A stretch of 64,000 nucleotides of DNA from Sycobia sp. Sy_11 (lineage: Eukaryota > Arthropoda > Insecta > Hymenoptera > Epichrysomallidae): assembly GCA_018907035.1 (NCBI GenBank), contig JACCIC010000369.1, positions 82,501 to 146,500 on the forward strand, given 5' to 3'. This document shows, piece after piece, positions 13,056 to 26,312 of this stretch (the stretch's first letter is position 1; every line of letters starts with the position of its first letter). The notes under the pieces were generated by a model. It saw nothing but the letters and a program-made list of their open reading frames with translations, searched no databases and was not told where the DNA came from. Made by a program: the position numbers and the translations under genes.

Positions 13056-13169
13056 GCACACCAAGGCAGTCGGGGATGAATCATCTGCGTCTCCATATTC
13101 CTCGACCTTCGAACGTATTATACATATATGTATGTGCGCCGAATCCGGATTCGAGCTGCGATGCGCGCG

Positions 13170-13205
<36 letters not shown>

Positions 13206-13800
13206 GGTGGAATCGGCCGCTAGCTGTTGTGTATGTATTACACACGTGTGGGCTCGAGTTGTGCGCACGCACACGCACACTAAGCCGATTCACGGCTCTA
13301 TATATATATAAATAGATATATATAAAGAGAAGGTGTGTAAGAGGAAAAGAGAGAGAGAGAGAGCGAGAGAGAGAGAGAAAGAAACGAATGGCAGCTGGCT
13401 TGTGTGCGCCGCCCTTCTCCGTGACAGCCATGGCGTCCAACAAGTAGCGACCTATAGCCTCTTTCTCTCTCTTTCTCTCTCTCTTTCCTTCCCATCGTAG
13501 ATTTCTCTCTCTCTCTCTCTCTCACTTCTTCTCCTGCTGTATGGCGGTCGCGGGAACGCATTTTACACTGATCGCCCATCTCCAAATAAACATATCGCCC
13601 TCGTCGTATACTTATAGACGGATTTATCCTACTTATAGATATACATTGCCGTTCCTTTTAATAGGATGTATTTTCGCGCGCTGTCGAGTCTCTGGCAAGA
13701 GCGTCAACGGCGCGGAACCCACTGAGAACCGGAAACACGCGCAAAAGAAGAAAGAAACGAATAAACGAATAATTGCCCAAAACACGGGTCCGAGTCAATT
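12881..13800. other. Gene-free segment: clustered GA and CT tracts
   Basis: GA at 13019-13053 and 13346-13381; CT at 13171-13203 and about 13458-13525. GA tracts on opposite strands alternate within 500 bases, giving many GAGAG motifs. No exon is supported. Confidence 0.6.
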
Positions 13801-14309
13801 TTAGCCGAATATTAATCTTAAATTTTGATTTTTCACTTGTACATGGTTGATAAAATCGTTTTCACGAACGGATTATTATCATTATCATTTTTTTACGTTT
13901 ACATGATAAATGCAGTAAAGCTATTGCTTCACGCTTAGGGGTAAAATAATTTTAGTAATACGGCGCAGTCCGTGTCGTGCGTTAATTTGAAGAGAGCGAA
14001 AAACGAATTCAAAATTTCATTAGGAATTGAGCCAAGACAAAATGAATGAGTGAAACGTTCTACGTTTTAATGCAATTTGCGATTCTTGTCAAACAATTAT
14101 TCAAGAATTTTTAATAATGTATAAGAAACGGATAAAACAATTTATGAGTTTTTATTAATTAATCATTAGAAGAAAAAAAAATTTTATCACTATTTATCAG
14201 AATATCCTAGAATTTTTTAGCTTATTCTATTTGTCATCAGCAAATTAAAATAAACTACTTAATATTTCAAATTAATGGCAATAGAAATTGTCAGTGCAGT
14301 GAAATCTTT

Positions 14310-14374
<65 letters not shown>

Positions 14375-14700
14375 AAAGCAACAATTAAACAAGTCGGAAA
14401 ATTCAATACGGAAAATGATTATCTCGGTTTGTTTCTTGTTGTTGTTGTTTTTCTTTTAATTAACCAAATTATAATACCAGTACTATAACAAAACTTCTAT
14501 AATTTATTTAATCTTTTGTCTTAATTCTAAATACGAATGTGGATGCCTTGAGTTCTGCCCGCTCTCCCGTTTATATCGAAATCAATGTAGAAAAGATTGT
14601 CTTTCAAAGCCGTACCAAAATATCCCCAACGATTACTTTGCATTATTCGCTGGTGAAAAATATTTGATTTTCGCAATCGTAATAATAGTCACGATGAGAT
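13801..14700. other. AT-rich, mostly unique gene-free segment
   Basis: Apart from a TA array at 14313-14372 the sequence is unique and AT-rich, with TAAT-type homeodomain cores throughout, as composition predicts. Nothing coding is seen. Confidence 0.5.
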
Positions 14701-15602
14701 TCATGCTGTAATATTGAGAAAAAAAGAATATTTTCTCTCTCTCTCTCTCTCTCTCTATTCGCCCCGCTTCGCTCATTTCGCCCGTCCTCGTCCCGGCGCT
14801 GTCGTCCCCTCGCGGGGACAACGTAAATACGCGCGCGCGTCGCGTCGCCGAGCTGCCGCGCGGACTTCTTTATTGCATATTACCTGTCGCGCGCTGCTTC
14901 TATCGGCGCAAATATTCAGTTACTTTTGAGAGAGAGAGGAGAGAGAGAGAGAGAGAGGCGCGCAGTGCGCGAAAACAAAACGGGCTCGGGAAATAAGCGG
15001 GGGGGGGGTGGGGAGCCCGAGCGGAGGAGCACGAGGCGACCGATGTCCGGCCGAGGGTGGCGCGGGGACAACCGAGCGATTTAGTACTTCGCGCGCGCGC
15101 AGGGAAACGATGAGATATCGTCCTTACGCGCGCGCGTCCACCCCCGTATCCTTATCGGAAAACGCTGACAATCGCGCCGAAAGTAAATGATGCGACAATA
15201 GAGGAGGGCGCGAAAGGCCGCGCGGATGAGGTAGAGGCAGCGCGGCAGATGCGAGTCCGTCTCGCGCTCTTTGGCGCGTTCGATCGCCGGAGACAGTTGC
15301 GACGCATTCCCTCCACATTTTGTGTGTGTGTGTGTGCGTGTGTGCGTGTGTGCGCGCCGGTTCCCAGGTCTCTCCACGTATTATTCTTCCGTCCGAGTAC
15401 CGTGTACACCGCGCGGCCGACAGCGTTTAATAAATACGCGCGTCTCTGTTCGCTGGAAGGGTACGAAAGTGGAGGAGGGCGAGGGAGAGGCGGAGATATA
15501 TAGAGGGAGCCGAGATCCGTATGAAACGCCACGGCCAAGTCCGCGCCGGCGGCGGACCGAGCGCCTCGCGCTATATGAAAGTGCAAATTATGCAGGGCGC
15601 AC

Positions 15603-15656
<54 letters not shown>

Positions 15657-16839
15657 TATCTTTTTTACGACCTTAATTTTCCCTCCGACGGCATTAAAGG
15701 CGCGCTCGCGAAGCGCGCGCTAGAGCTCCCGTCGCCGAGTATTATCCGCAGTTTTGGATTCTTCGGCGTTGCCCTGCGGTGGCTGGGTAGGATGTGGACC
15801 CCTTTGGACTCCGCTCATCTCTCTCCCTCTCACTCTCTCTCCTCTCTCTCTCTCTCTTTCTCTCTCTTTCTCTCCTATATATATATATATATATATATAT
15901 CACACCCACTTTATTTACTCTCCGCGCGAGGAAGAAGAGTTTTGAAGCATCGCCGAGCTCAGTTCGCTTATATATATATATATATTTCTCGACGGGTATC
16001 GCGAGCTGGATTATATAGACGAGCGATGATCTTGCTTCACGGCCAAGTTTTTCTCGATAAAGTAAGAGAGAAAGAGACAGATAATATTATCCGTACTGTA
16101 CACACCACACCTTAAAGGGTGGTGTATATAGTCCTTCAGGTGGAAAGATGCCTTTTTAGCGCGAGTCGGCAAAAACGCCCCTGTATTTTAATATACTTAC
16201 ACACATACAACACACACGTGCACTGCACACAATGACACACACACACACACACACACACACTAGCAGACAAAATACATTTTGAATTTAACACAGGAATATA
16301 TTTTATAAATCTTCATTAGCTATTGTATTCTTGGCGCCCTGAAAATGCAGGGCCAAGAAGTAAAGTTGTACCAGCTGAATATGCAAAGACTTATTTGTAT
16401 ATTTTCTTTTATAAGCTTTCTGCATCAGCTAATGAAAATTTTTTTTTCGTTCAATCGACAATTTTGTTTTTCTATATTACAATACTGGAATGCATATAGG
16501 CAATTGCTACCGAAAAGAAAAATTGAATAAATTGTGTTTTTTCTTTTTCTGAAAAATATAATTGCTGCATTAAAGAAAAAATCATACCAAACAGACTAGA
16601 ACCGTACGGATTTCAAGCAATGGCTTAAGGATAACCTCGGACGGACGACGACAGTCCGCAAATTTAACGGTGTAAAAAATTCATTGCGTTGATAAACTGA
16701 GGATAATTAATGAAGATATTAAATGTGGTAACTTTAATAGTTGACCAGAGATCACACAGTTGTTAAGTCGAATGGATCGTACACAAAAATATCATATGTA
16801 TAAACGTTCAAATCGTATTTCGCTGCCCTCACGCTCTCA

Positions 16840-16882
<43 letters not shown>

Positions 16883-17327
16883 ATTCCCCAGAGCATAAGA
16901 AAGGCACACACGTCGCGGCGCGGACGGAGCGTTCCCGCGGGGCGCGAGATCGCCGGGGGTCGGCCACCGCGGTAATACGCGTACATGTGCGCGGGGTACA
17001 TAGAGAGAGAGAGAGAGAGAGAGGGGGGGGCGAGAGAGTGAGGCGGGAAGCTCGGATTCCCGGGCAATCGTAAAACCGCGCAAAACACAACTTGCGGGCG
17101 GCGCGCGAGCGCAAAGAGAGCCCGTGAGCGCAAATAGTCGAGACCGCGGAGGCGGGGCCGAGGTACCCGCGAGCCGGGCCGAGAAGGGAAGGCTGGCGGT
17201 GGCGGTGGCGGCGGCGCGGAACCCGCGAGGTGCGGCGGTCGGGAGTTCTCCATAATGTTTCTTTATATCTTCGAAGTAAAATCGGGATTGAAAATATCTT
17301 TGGCCCCTCGCACGTGTACATATTTAT

Positions 17328-17390
<63 letters not shown>

Positions 17391-17520
17391 GTGCAGGACA
17401 GAAGGCAAGAGAGCCAGGCTCTTTCATGTTTAGCGCGTTCTCCGGGGCGGTCCGCGTGGAGCAGCGAGCGGCAGCCGCAACCCGCCCTCGTGGTAGCTCA
17501 TTAAAAGGGCTTTGGTAATT
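14701..17520. other. Gene-free segment: CpG-rich patches and microsatellites
   Basis: CT at 14733-14757, about 15820-15875 and 16842-16881; GA at about 14930-14957 and 17001-17023; GT at 15320-15356; TA at 15605-15656, 15876-15900 and 17332-17390; CA at about 16232-16260. CpG-rich patches are at 14760-15600 and 16900-17250. A small hairpin ACACCAC/GTGGTGT lies at 16102-16125, and the nested repeat at 16312-16437 is listed separately. Confidence 0.6.
16312..16437. repeat. Nested inverted repeats able to fold as a cruciform or RNA stem
   Basis: An inner hairpin at 16328-16359 pairs TTCTTGG and CCCTG with CAGGG and CCAAGAA around a six-base loop, with a two-base CG bulge. An outer inverted pair TTCATTAGCT (16312-16321) and AGCTAATGAA (16427-16436) encloses it. 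The arms are not simple repeat. It could be a transposon relic, a structured RNA or a cruciform; nothing identifies it further. Confidence 0.5.
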
Positions 17521-17576
17521 GGCAAAAGTTTATACACCACGTTTCCGAGAGGAACATAATAGTATAACCTTGTACA

Positions 17577-17629
<53 letters not shown>

Positions 17630-18768
17630 TCTAACGAATATATGACATATAAATAGCTATAAAGTTTATATCTATCTCGAGATTTCAACACGACAGCTTT
17701 TCAGGAACCTTCCTATGATTATGCGCGTTAATTGCCGCTAATTGCCTCCTAAATAAAAATGCTCACCGCTCAGTGAGTTTCATCGAGCGAAGTTAGCGCC
17801 ACAACGGCTGCGATACTATTGGAAAATAATTTTAAATAAATGCGATAAGGCTTTATAATCTGCCGTTAAGTATCCTACGGAGATATTCCGAGTGAAAAGT
17901 GAAGATAAGAAAATTTGTTTTTTTTGCATCTCTAGGGGTTGTTGAATTTTAACCCCTAACTTTTTTTTTTTTTTTTTCAAATACACGGCTTGCCAATCAG
18001 CTCTTAATTAACTGTCGAGAATCCCGCAAATGCACAATAACTCGCCGCGTAAACGCGATTAACGAGGGCTAAATTTTTTAAAAAAAAATTCTTTCCAATT
18101 TTCGCCAGAGCAAACTTTAAACAGATAATTAACGGCAAACTATGCGTCTAGCCGCGTTCGTGCAAAATTGCATTATAAAAGTTTTTCTGGGCACGGCTGG
18201 TGGCTTCTCTCGGAAATCGACGCCGCGATAAATTTTTTTATTTAACGAACAATCAACGGTAGTTAATGCGTATAATAATATAAAAAGGTTGGTGAAAGTT
18301 GTCGTGTTAAGTTCAGGGACGTTGTAATATATACAATCGTTCGGATATTTAGAATTGGAAGAATTTGGAAACGTTGGGCTCGTATAATTAATATTATGCT
18401 TCTTTCTCTCTTGCCTTCTCTGTCTCTCTCTCTCTATTTTTTTTCCTCTTTTTTTAATGCTTCGATAAAATCGATCGGGAACGAATTAAATCGAGCATCG
18501 AATGGTCCCGCCCGCGAATTTTATTGTCTACTACGAGATAAATGCCGCAATTAAGTATAATGTTTACAATTTTATTTCGATGCGAATTTTTATCGTTACA
18601 CACACACACACACACACACATGTAGAAATTATAATATCGGCACAATATGATTCTTGGTTCATAGTTACGGTGAATGGTGGATCGTTTAATAAAGTCAAAT
18701 AATAATTGTTCGCGTGCCAACTAATATTCTATACACGCATGTATGTATATTTTTTTATGTGCATGTGC

Positions 18769-18804
<36 letters not shown>

Positions 18805-19061
18805 ATATTACAATCTATGGAGCTATATAAACGAGACAACAAAAAAGACGTCGTCCATCATCTTTAAGACCGGGACACCTTTAACTCAGAGACAATCGGT
18901 ACACCTGTCACGTATAATTGCCTCGATGTATAACTAATAAATAATACATGAAATTTCGCGGGGGCCCGATAAGAGCGCATGGAGAAGTAGAAAAGCAGTC
19001 GAGGGGCTAAATAAATTGCGCTTTTTACGGGGCCCCTGCTTTCGAATTCAGTCGTTGATTG

Positions 19062-19121
<60 letters not shown>

Positions 19122-19680
19122 CAGAGACACGCTTTGAATTATATATGTAATCATACGTTATAATCGTTACGCAATTATAAAACAGTCCGTTCGAACGGTC
19201 GGGAATTCAGGCAAATTTCTCACTCCGCAGGTCTCCGATCTTTATTTTAATTATAATTCGGCACATTTTTGTTTGTTTGTTTTTTTTTTTTAATTGGACG
19301 CGCCTCCTCAATTATCGCCCAAGTACCCGTTAATAATTTAATTTGGTACTTTTTATTACATTCGAATCACCGAAAATTACCGGACGATTGAAAATGGTGT
19401 AAATATTAATGCTCTATCGGTCGATTTTTCACCGATTCAAGACGATGAACAAGAAAATTGTCAACCATGCAATATAGTCACTGGTCTGCTATAAATAAGA
19501 TTTCACTGATTCGAATTTCGATTGCAAATAAAACTAGTAATCGGCAATATTATGTACGAACTTTTGTAATTTGCGTTAGTGAAAAAAGAAAACAGTCACA
19601 AATTAAATTTTAAGAGAAGAAGAACGGTGTCACTTATTTGCCGCTCAAAAGTTCACTCCATTTTTAGCAGCACCTTCTCG
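17521..19680. other. Gene-free segment, largely unique AT-rich DNA
   Basis: TA at about 17580-17627 and 19063-19118; CA at about 18597-18620; GT at about 18773-18802; otherwise unique AT-rich DNA with short A/T runs. No exon is supported. Confidence 0.55.
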
Positions 19681-20990
19681 ATCTTAAACCGATCACACTT
19701 GAAGATTCATACATACGCGCGGGCGCTGACCGTGTGATACTTCCGCGTCACTCGCACGCCTATCGTCGCCTATCGTCACTATCACACACACACACACACA
19801 CAAACGCATCAACACATCTCCAGCTATCCGTGTAAAATACGCCCTTACCGCGTCCTGTCGTGGCTGCCGCGATTCCCTCCAGCTCAGCCCGGTGGCTCGC
19901 TCTCGCCCCCTTCTCGTCGACGTTACCTGGACAAACCTCGATCGCCGAATGACGCGGGGGCGTCGACGCGCACGCGAGCCCGAAGGGCGGCTAAAAAACA
20001 AGAATAGACAGCTCTGGGCGCGCGGCTTACTTACACCGGCACGACCGCGCTGTCCCCTTATAAAGTACTGCCCGATTTTGCGTGAACCGGAGCTGTCCAA
20101 GGACTCGGAGGCGGCGACGGCGGCGGCGACGGCGGTGGCGGCGGCAAAACCCGGGATTCTAACCCCTTTGTACGGCGGTCGGTGCCAAGGTCGCTGTCAT
20201 TCCGCCGTATCCCCGGCGACGCGTTAACGGAACAAATGGGAAGAATAACGAAATAAAATCATAAAAATGAACGAGGAAGCGAGGACTCGGGGGTGGGGGG
20301 GAGGCAGGGTGAAGCGTACCTGCTGCTCGCGAGCCGCCTGCCGAAGATTCAATCCCCGCCTGCCGAAGATTCAATCCCCGCCTGATTCTTTAGCGCGCGC
20401 GCACGCTCGCTCGCGGGAGGTCGACGCAGCGGTGAAGGGTGCAGGGGCGCCGCCGCGACCTTGGCCCCTCGTTCCCCAAGGGTGACAGACCCCTTTTCGT
20501 TCAAAAGGGTAGCCGCTGTTTATTATACCGTGAACGGCCTTCGATCGGCGGGTCGGCGTTTTTTTGCCCTCCTCCGTCGCCTCGCGGCCGTTCCCGGCGC
20601 GGGCCGGGCATTTTCTCAATACGACCCCGCGCGCGATTGCCCGCGGTTCTGACGAGGCGTCACGGACGGGGACCTTTTTTTTGTCCGAGCCGTCCGTCTC
20701 CCCTCCCCCTGCCGTCAGTTTGACCGCGCGCGGGAGCGGGCAGCGCCAAGGTCAAGGGCCGCGCGGCGATCGCAACCCTTCGGCCCTCGGGTTATTGCTG
20801 TACCTGACCGGAGCGAGGCGGCGGTCTCGGGATCTCCTTGCACGACCGAAGCCTTTTGTTTCGTTCGTAAGGCGAGTTATTTTTTTTTTTTTTTTTTTTA
20901 TTTGGCATTTTCCAGAACGTGGCGCGGGGGGAATGGGGGGGGGCGAACGGGCTTCCCCCGTTTTTTATGACATGGCATATATACCAGATT
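19681..20990. other. CpG-rich block of about 1.3 kb, nearly free of microsatellites
   Basis: A long CpG-rich block away from the gene, with a short CA tract at 19784-19804, GGC-type triplets at 20110-20144, the 22-bp tandem duplication at 20335-20384 and a T-run at 20880-20899. Both strands have open frames without recognisable domains. It could be the promoter or first exon of an intergenic transcript; the sequence alone does not decide. Confidence 0.45.
20335..20384 (+). repeat. 22-bp tandem duplication, 2.3 copies
   Basis: The unit CGCCTGCCGAAGATTCAATCCC occurs exactly twice (20335-20356 and 20357-20378), followed by the first six bases of a third copy. It lies in a CpG-rich block without microsatellites and looks like a recent local duplication. 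Confidence 0.9.
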
Positions 20991-21257
20991 GACGGAAGCG
21001 CGGTCGTTACTTCTTAATTTATATACCCGCTTTGGGGTACCGCTGTCCTTTTCTTTTTGTCGTCGGAAGAAGATTTGAGGAATTTCATCGGGAAGGAGGT
21101 TTTTGGAAAATTCTCTTTTTCTTTCGGGCGGCGAATCAGCCGAACGCTAATGTGAAAAATTATTTTATTGAACGGCAGAAAAAAAGGTTCGCCATAGTTA
21201 TGTGCGAACGAACATTCGCGAACACGGATATTAAATATAGTATTATACCAGGAAAAA

Positions 21258-21307
<50 letters not shown>

Positions 21308-21539
21308 CAGGCCTGTCCAGTTTTCTATTTATTTTAGCGTCTGTAAAAAGTTTTCTACCGCTGTCCCTCGCTCTCCTCCTCCTCTCTCTCTCTCTCTCTC
21401 TCCTCTCTCTCTCGCGCGCGCGCATCTTATCTATGCATAATTTACAGTTAAAACAAACCGCAAAGCACCCAAGAGGCGGAATTCTTACGAGCGCCATAAA
21501 TCACTGGAACATTATAAATGAATTAGGGGAACCCTTCCC

Positions 21540-21592
<53 letters not shown>

Positions 21593-21761
21593 TTTCCGCC
21601 TCTGCCGCGCATATCGAAATATTCTCGGCCGCTTCGCGATCGCGCGCGGACTAAATAATTGTTAAAATAAAATCGCATCGGGATCTCAGAGACATGAAAA
21701 TGCTCGTAAAGCTTCGGACGGCTCGCAGCCCCGTTATGCCTTATAATAAAGAGACACACAC

Positions 21762-21797
<36 letters not shown>

Positions 21798-23268
21798 CGG
21801 AATTCGATCGCGACTTCTCGCCGATCCTCCCGCGCGCGAAAACTTTCGGCATGCACGACCGCGCAGCTCGCGCGTTCCGCGTGCGTTATCCCTGCCCCCT
21901 CCCCCTCCCGACTCCCCCTCGTGGCCGGGGATGATTTACGCCGAGTTGATGGTAGCGCGCGAGAGCGCGCGCTGCAGTCGCGCCAATTTTACGCGAGCGT
22001 TTTAAATGGGGAGATAAACGTAAAGGAGGCCTTTTACGGCGCCATCAAATAAACAACTTGACTCCTCCTTCGGCTTTGCCTGTTCGCCGCGACGCGGTGC
22101 TGCGTTACCGCGTCTATACGCGATGCCCTCGACTGTGTACTCTCTTTTTCTTCCCCTCTCTCTCTCTCTCTCTCTCTCTCCTTTTGGATTCTACTTCATA
22201 TATATATGCATATTATACATACACCCTCTATATACACTTGTGCGCGGCTTTCTTTTCTTGCTCTTCCTCGTCACTTAGCACTTGATGTACGCCGGCTACA
22301 CAGACACACACACACACACGTATGCAGAAGCGCCGACCTCGATGGATACCCTCAACCATCGCCGAATTCTGCGCGTGTGTAGAAATACTGTGTATAATAT
22401 CTTTGCAAACGGGAACAAAAAAACGGGGGGGGGGGAAATTACTTATAAGCCGGCCACTCGGCCGCAACGAACGCGATGTCTGCGCGAGCGACCCGCAACG
22501 TCAATGCGCCGACGCCGCCTCGGGCACTCGTCCCCCTCCCCATATTAACGTGCGAACTCGTCGGTTACTGAGCGGCGATTCCGCGCCGCTAATGAATTTC
22601 CCATTAACCGTGCGTTTCTCGATCTTCGCTTAAGCTTCCATCGTATCCTGCGGTAGAGTCGAAGCTAATATACGACGTTTTCGTTCTGCTCGGCGTACAT
22701 AATTTAATTAAGAAAGAAGAAAGTTTTACGACGCGTCGTGTATAGATTTAATGACTGGAAACTTTTTGATTTTGTTGTTGGTTTTTTTTTTTTATTTTCC
22801 TAGTTAAAGAGCAAGGTAGGAGATCGAGTAAATAAAGAAGAAGGACATTTGTATACGCGGGAAGTTTGCAAATATTCGGCCGTACGACAGATTTGGGTCC
22901 AGATTAGCTCTGTATTATTAGAACCGTAAAAGAAACTTGTGAGCCAGAAGGGTAACCAGTCTTCGTCTATATATATATATATATCATTGAATTTAGTTCT
23001 GGCGAAGCAATTGAGATTTAAGTGTCTCCGCGATTGACCGATAAAAGAGCGAGGAGGTCACGTCATCACCCCCAGAGCGTCCGAAGCTCGAGACGAAAAC
23101 AAAAGTACGGACGGGGGCAAAAGCGGGGGCCTCCGCGAGCGCGAAGAAATACGGAACGCTACGCCTGCGTACAGTTTTTTTTTTTGTTTGTTTTTTTTTC
23201 TTTTTTCGTTTTTAATTGAGGGCGAGGATTCGTTCGCGGCTCGGTTTGCGGCGATTCCGCCAGAGCGA

Positions 23269-23315
<47 letters not shown>

Positions 23316-23645
23316 TCGTATAGATTAACTTCCCACCCACATCTCGATGGCTGAAATAATCGAATTAGGAGGAACTATCGAGCACTGTGTGTGCACAGAC
23401 GGACGAGACAGGAGTTCCGCGCACGATTTTCTTCGTATGGGAAGGCGAGCACTGAACATTTCTCGACATTTATTATTTTTTATTTTTATTTGGCCAAAAC
23501 GTTCTGTGCTGTCTATGAAATAAACTCCGGCTGATTAATGTTTATTATGATTTATGATTTATAATACCTTCACCGTGCGAGTATCTCCGGCTGTAGGAAC
23601 AGCTCCAGCCGATCGACCACACACACACATACACACACACACACG

Positions 23646-23694
<49 letters not shown>

Positions 23695-23700
23695 TTAAGA
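20991..23700. other. Gene-free segment: GA, CT, TA and CA arrays
   Basis: GA at 21259-21305 and 21768-21795; CT at 21379-21413 and 22156-22180; TA at 21545-21590 and 23276-23314; CA at 22300-22318 and a long imperfect CA array at 23617-23683 followed by TA. No exon is supported. Confidence 0.65.
23617..23694 (+). repeat. Long (CA)n array with a TA tail
   Basis: Nearly 80 bases of CA repeat with a few T and G substitutions, passing into ATATAT. It is among the longest CA arrays here. Confidence 0.9.
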
Positions 23701-24050
23701 TTTCGTACCTCAGTTATTTACTAGTGATGTTCGATCTACAGACATCCCCGTTTCATCAACTGGAACAATTGAAATCGTTGGAACAGCGCGAACATGAGAA
23801 ATGTTCCAATCAGTTCGGTGAGCTCGAGCCTGTACTGCCATAACGGTTCGAACCATCACGTCAGTCCCCGCTTTAATGTAGAGCACGTGGGCTCCGTCCG
23901 TCCATGTACAACTTATACGCTCCATCCGACGTTCGCGGTCGAGAAGAAAACATCTATACGCATGCGCCAAAACGCTAAAACTCTCTCAGGGTTGCCGCGT
24001 TCGAGCGTTCTTCACTCTGTGCGGTCTGTGTATAATAGTATACCGTATAT
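23701..24050. other. Repeat-free segment with open frames on both strands
   Basis: The DNA is of balanced composition and open on the minus strand (23710-23970) and the plus strand (23794-24057). Its left end reads TAGTGATGTTCGATC, reminiscent of some hAT-type transposon ends, but no inverted partner is visible. A GAACAT/ATGTTC inverted pair lies at about 23790-23806. It is unassigned. Confidence 0.35.
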
Positions 24051-24122
24051 GTGGTAGAGCATATATATATATACATATATATATATTACACATTAACAGG
24101 GATAATTGCTAATAACTGGCAT

Positions 24123-24167
<45 letters not shown>

Positions 24168-24850
24168 GATATGTGCGTGGATGGAGGGACGCGAGAAGAA
24201 AGCCGGAAGAGGCCAATCTCCTCCGGGCCGATGCTAGGCTGTGGCGGATAATTATACATATGTACGATACATGTACACTTACCGGAATACAGTAGCAGGG
24301 TGGAACGGGAAAAGGAAGGGAGTATAGGCGACCATCGAGGTCACGAAAGCGACATAGGATTCGAAAGAGGGGGGCGGGGGATCGAGTAGTTGAAAACTCA
24401 CTGTCTCGCTCTTCATTGGTTTCAGCAAGACCTTCGCACACGATTCTGACACTTGACGCATTTTTACGAACGGTCGCAGAGAGAGAGAGAGAGAGAGTCG
24501 CTCGGGGCCTGGGGATTCGTCTGCAACTCACGGAGTCTTCTCTGTTATAATCGAGTAGAACGCGTGCGCGGCAAATTCCTTCCACTGCCCTCGTGGACCA
24601 AAGATAATTTTGCATTGACCATTCGCGCGACTACGCGCTCCAATGAATAATTTCCAATTTTCTTCAAAATTCAACAGCGACTCGTGCAGGCCGGCGCGGT
24701 GCAGGCTAAAACAATTGTCTTGCTTAATTAAAGCGCGCGCAGAAGCACGGACGATCAAGTATGACAGTCGTTTGATTTCGTGCACTATTTGTGACTGTGT
24801 AAATCAAAAAAAAAAAAAAAAAAAAAAAATCCATAAAAATTTAGACGTAC
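24051..24850. other. Gene-free segment with GA tracts and an A-run
   Basis: Short TA arrays at 24060-24088, GA at 24124-24168 and 24478-24498, and an A-run at 24806-24829 that could be the poly(A) tail of an old retroposed sequence. No exon is supported. Confidence 0.55.
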
Positions 24851-25930
24851 GCGGTGAAACGTAATATTATTCAATATTTCGAGATATTAATGTCAATTCA
24901 ATGTCCTACTTACTCTAATTATTTTCATCTTTAGTGTCGATCGAGGACAGACCCATTCATTATGTTAATATCAGAACATAAAATTTCTTTCATATTTAGT
25001 TGATAACTTGGAACAAAGCGAACGAACATTTGCGATGAATTAAATGGATTCTTTGTTGTGATTCCTTTCGTCGTCCGGCAGATGCACATAATTTTACAAT
25101 TAAGAATACCGCTGCCGCTGTCATTGTTACCTTTTCGCGATATGAGTTCGAAAAAGTGCGAAAGAAGAATCGTTCTCATCTTTTATTATATAAGCTATGG
25201 ATGGGTGCTCTGTACAATCGGCATCGAATATGAAAATTAGTCACTTCTAATTTTTCCTGTATGAAGTAGCGAATACTGTTGTATGCATTTAAATGACTAT
25301 TAGACGTTACTTTGCTGATATAAAATCCACACTACACCTGGTCCTAATCGAAATCTTGGTGTCGCGCGTCGATCTATTTTACGACCGCATTATCGCTTAT
25401 CCTCATTCTGGATTATCGATACACAGAATGAAAATTAATATAGACCGAATACTGAACAATATTTTTATCGTTATGGTCAAATTAATAATTACTATGATTA
25501 TTACTTCACTCTATAAATTCTAAAAATGATAACAGCAGAAACATTCTTATTGTATTAAATTATTACCATTTTGTATATGCTTTTCATATGCATGTATTTT
25601 TAATCCACAACACAATGTGCACAATACATATCCATTCGTCTACCTATCAATCTATTCTTCTATCTCTCTCTCTATCTCTCTTTCTCGCTTGGCCCCTCCC
25701 AACCCCTTCGATCGTTTGTCATAAAGCGCCCCGCGCACCCCGGCCGTAAAGAGAGAGAGAGAAGAGAGACACTTGCCAATCGTTCGATGAGCATTTGCGC
25801 GGTGTAGAATAAACCCGTGCTCTATACCTATGTACGAATCTAGAAGCGGGCTATTATTATTGAAGGAGACGAGGCATCTTCCAAGTGCGCGGCGCCGTCA
25901 AAAGTGAAGCAAGTCATACCTGCGGGATGG
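24851..25930. other. AT-rich unique gene-free segment
   Basis: Nearly free of microsatellites to about 25660, then CT-rich and GA-rich short runs. No gene or structured element is recognised. Confidence 0.5.
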
Positions 25931-25952
25931 CGTGATACTTATTACACACACG

Positions 25953-26014
<62 letters not shown>

Positions 26015-26252
26015 ATGCGTGCGGGCATTGAAAAATCGCTGCGCCATTCGGATACACAGATACACAGATAAGTGACGGAAAATGTCGAACGAGACGTGCG
26101 AACAGATGTTGGTTTAAATCGAAAGAAAAAGATTGATGATACTTTGAGGCTCGGGTATAAATGCTTACAGGTCCGATTCAAAATCGAATTAAGTTATTCG
26201 AATATCTATATGTATATGCATGAGTATGTAGATTTTACGAATTGTCGTGTTG

Positions 26253-26312
<60 letters not shown>

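Noticed and set aside
23724..23740. TAGTGATGTTCGATC as a hAT transposon end
   Set aside because: No inverted partner or 8-bp target duplication was seen within the next kilobase.
23845..23856. GGTTCGAACCA, a tRNA B-box-like sequence
   Set aside because: No A-box or cloverleaf can be drawn around it; the downstream bases do not pair with an acceptor stem.
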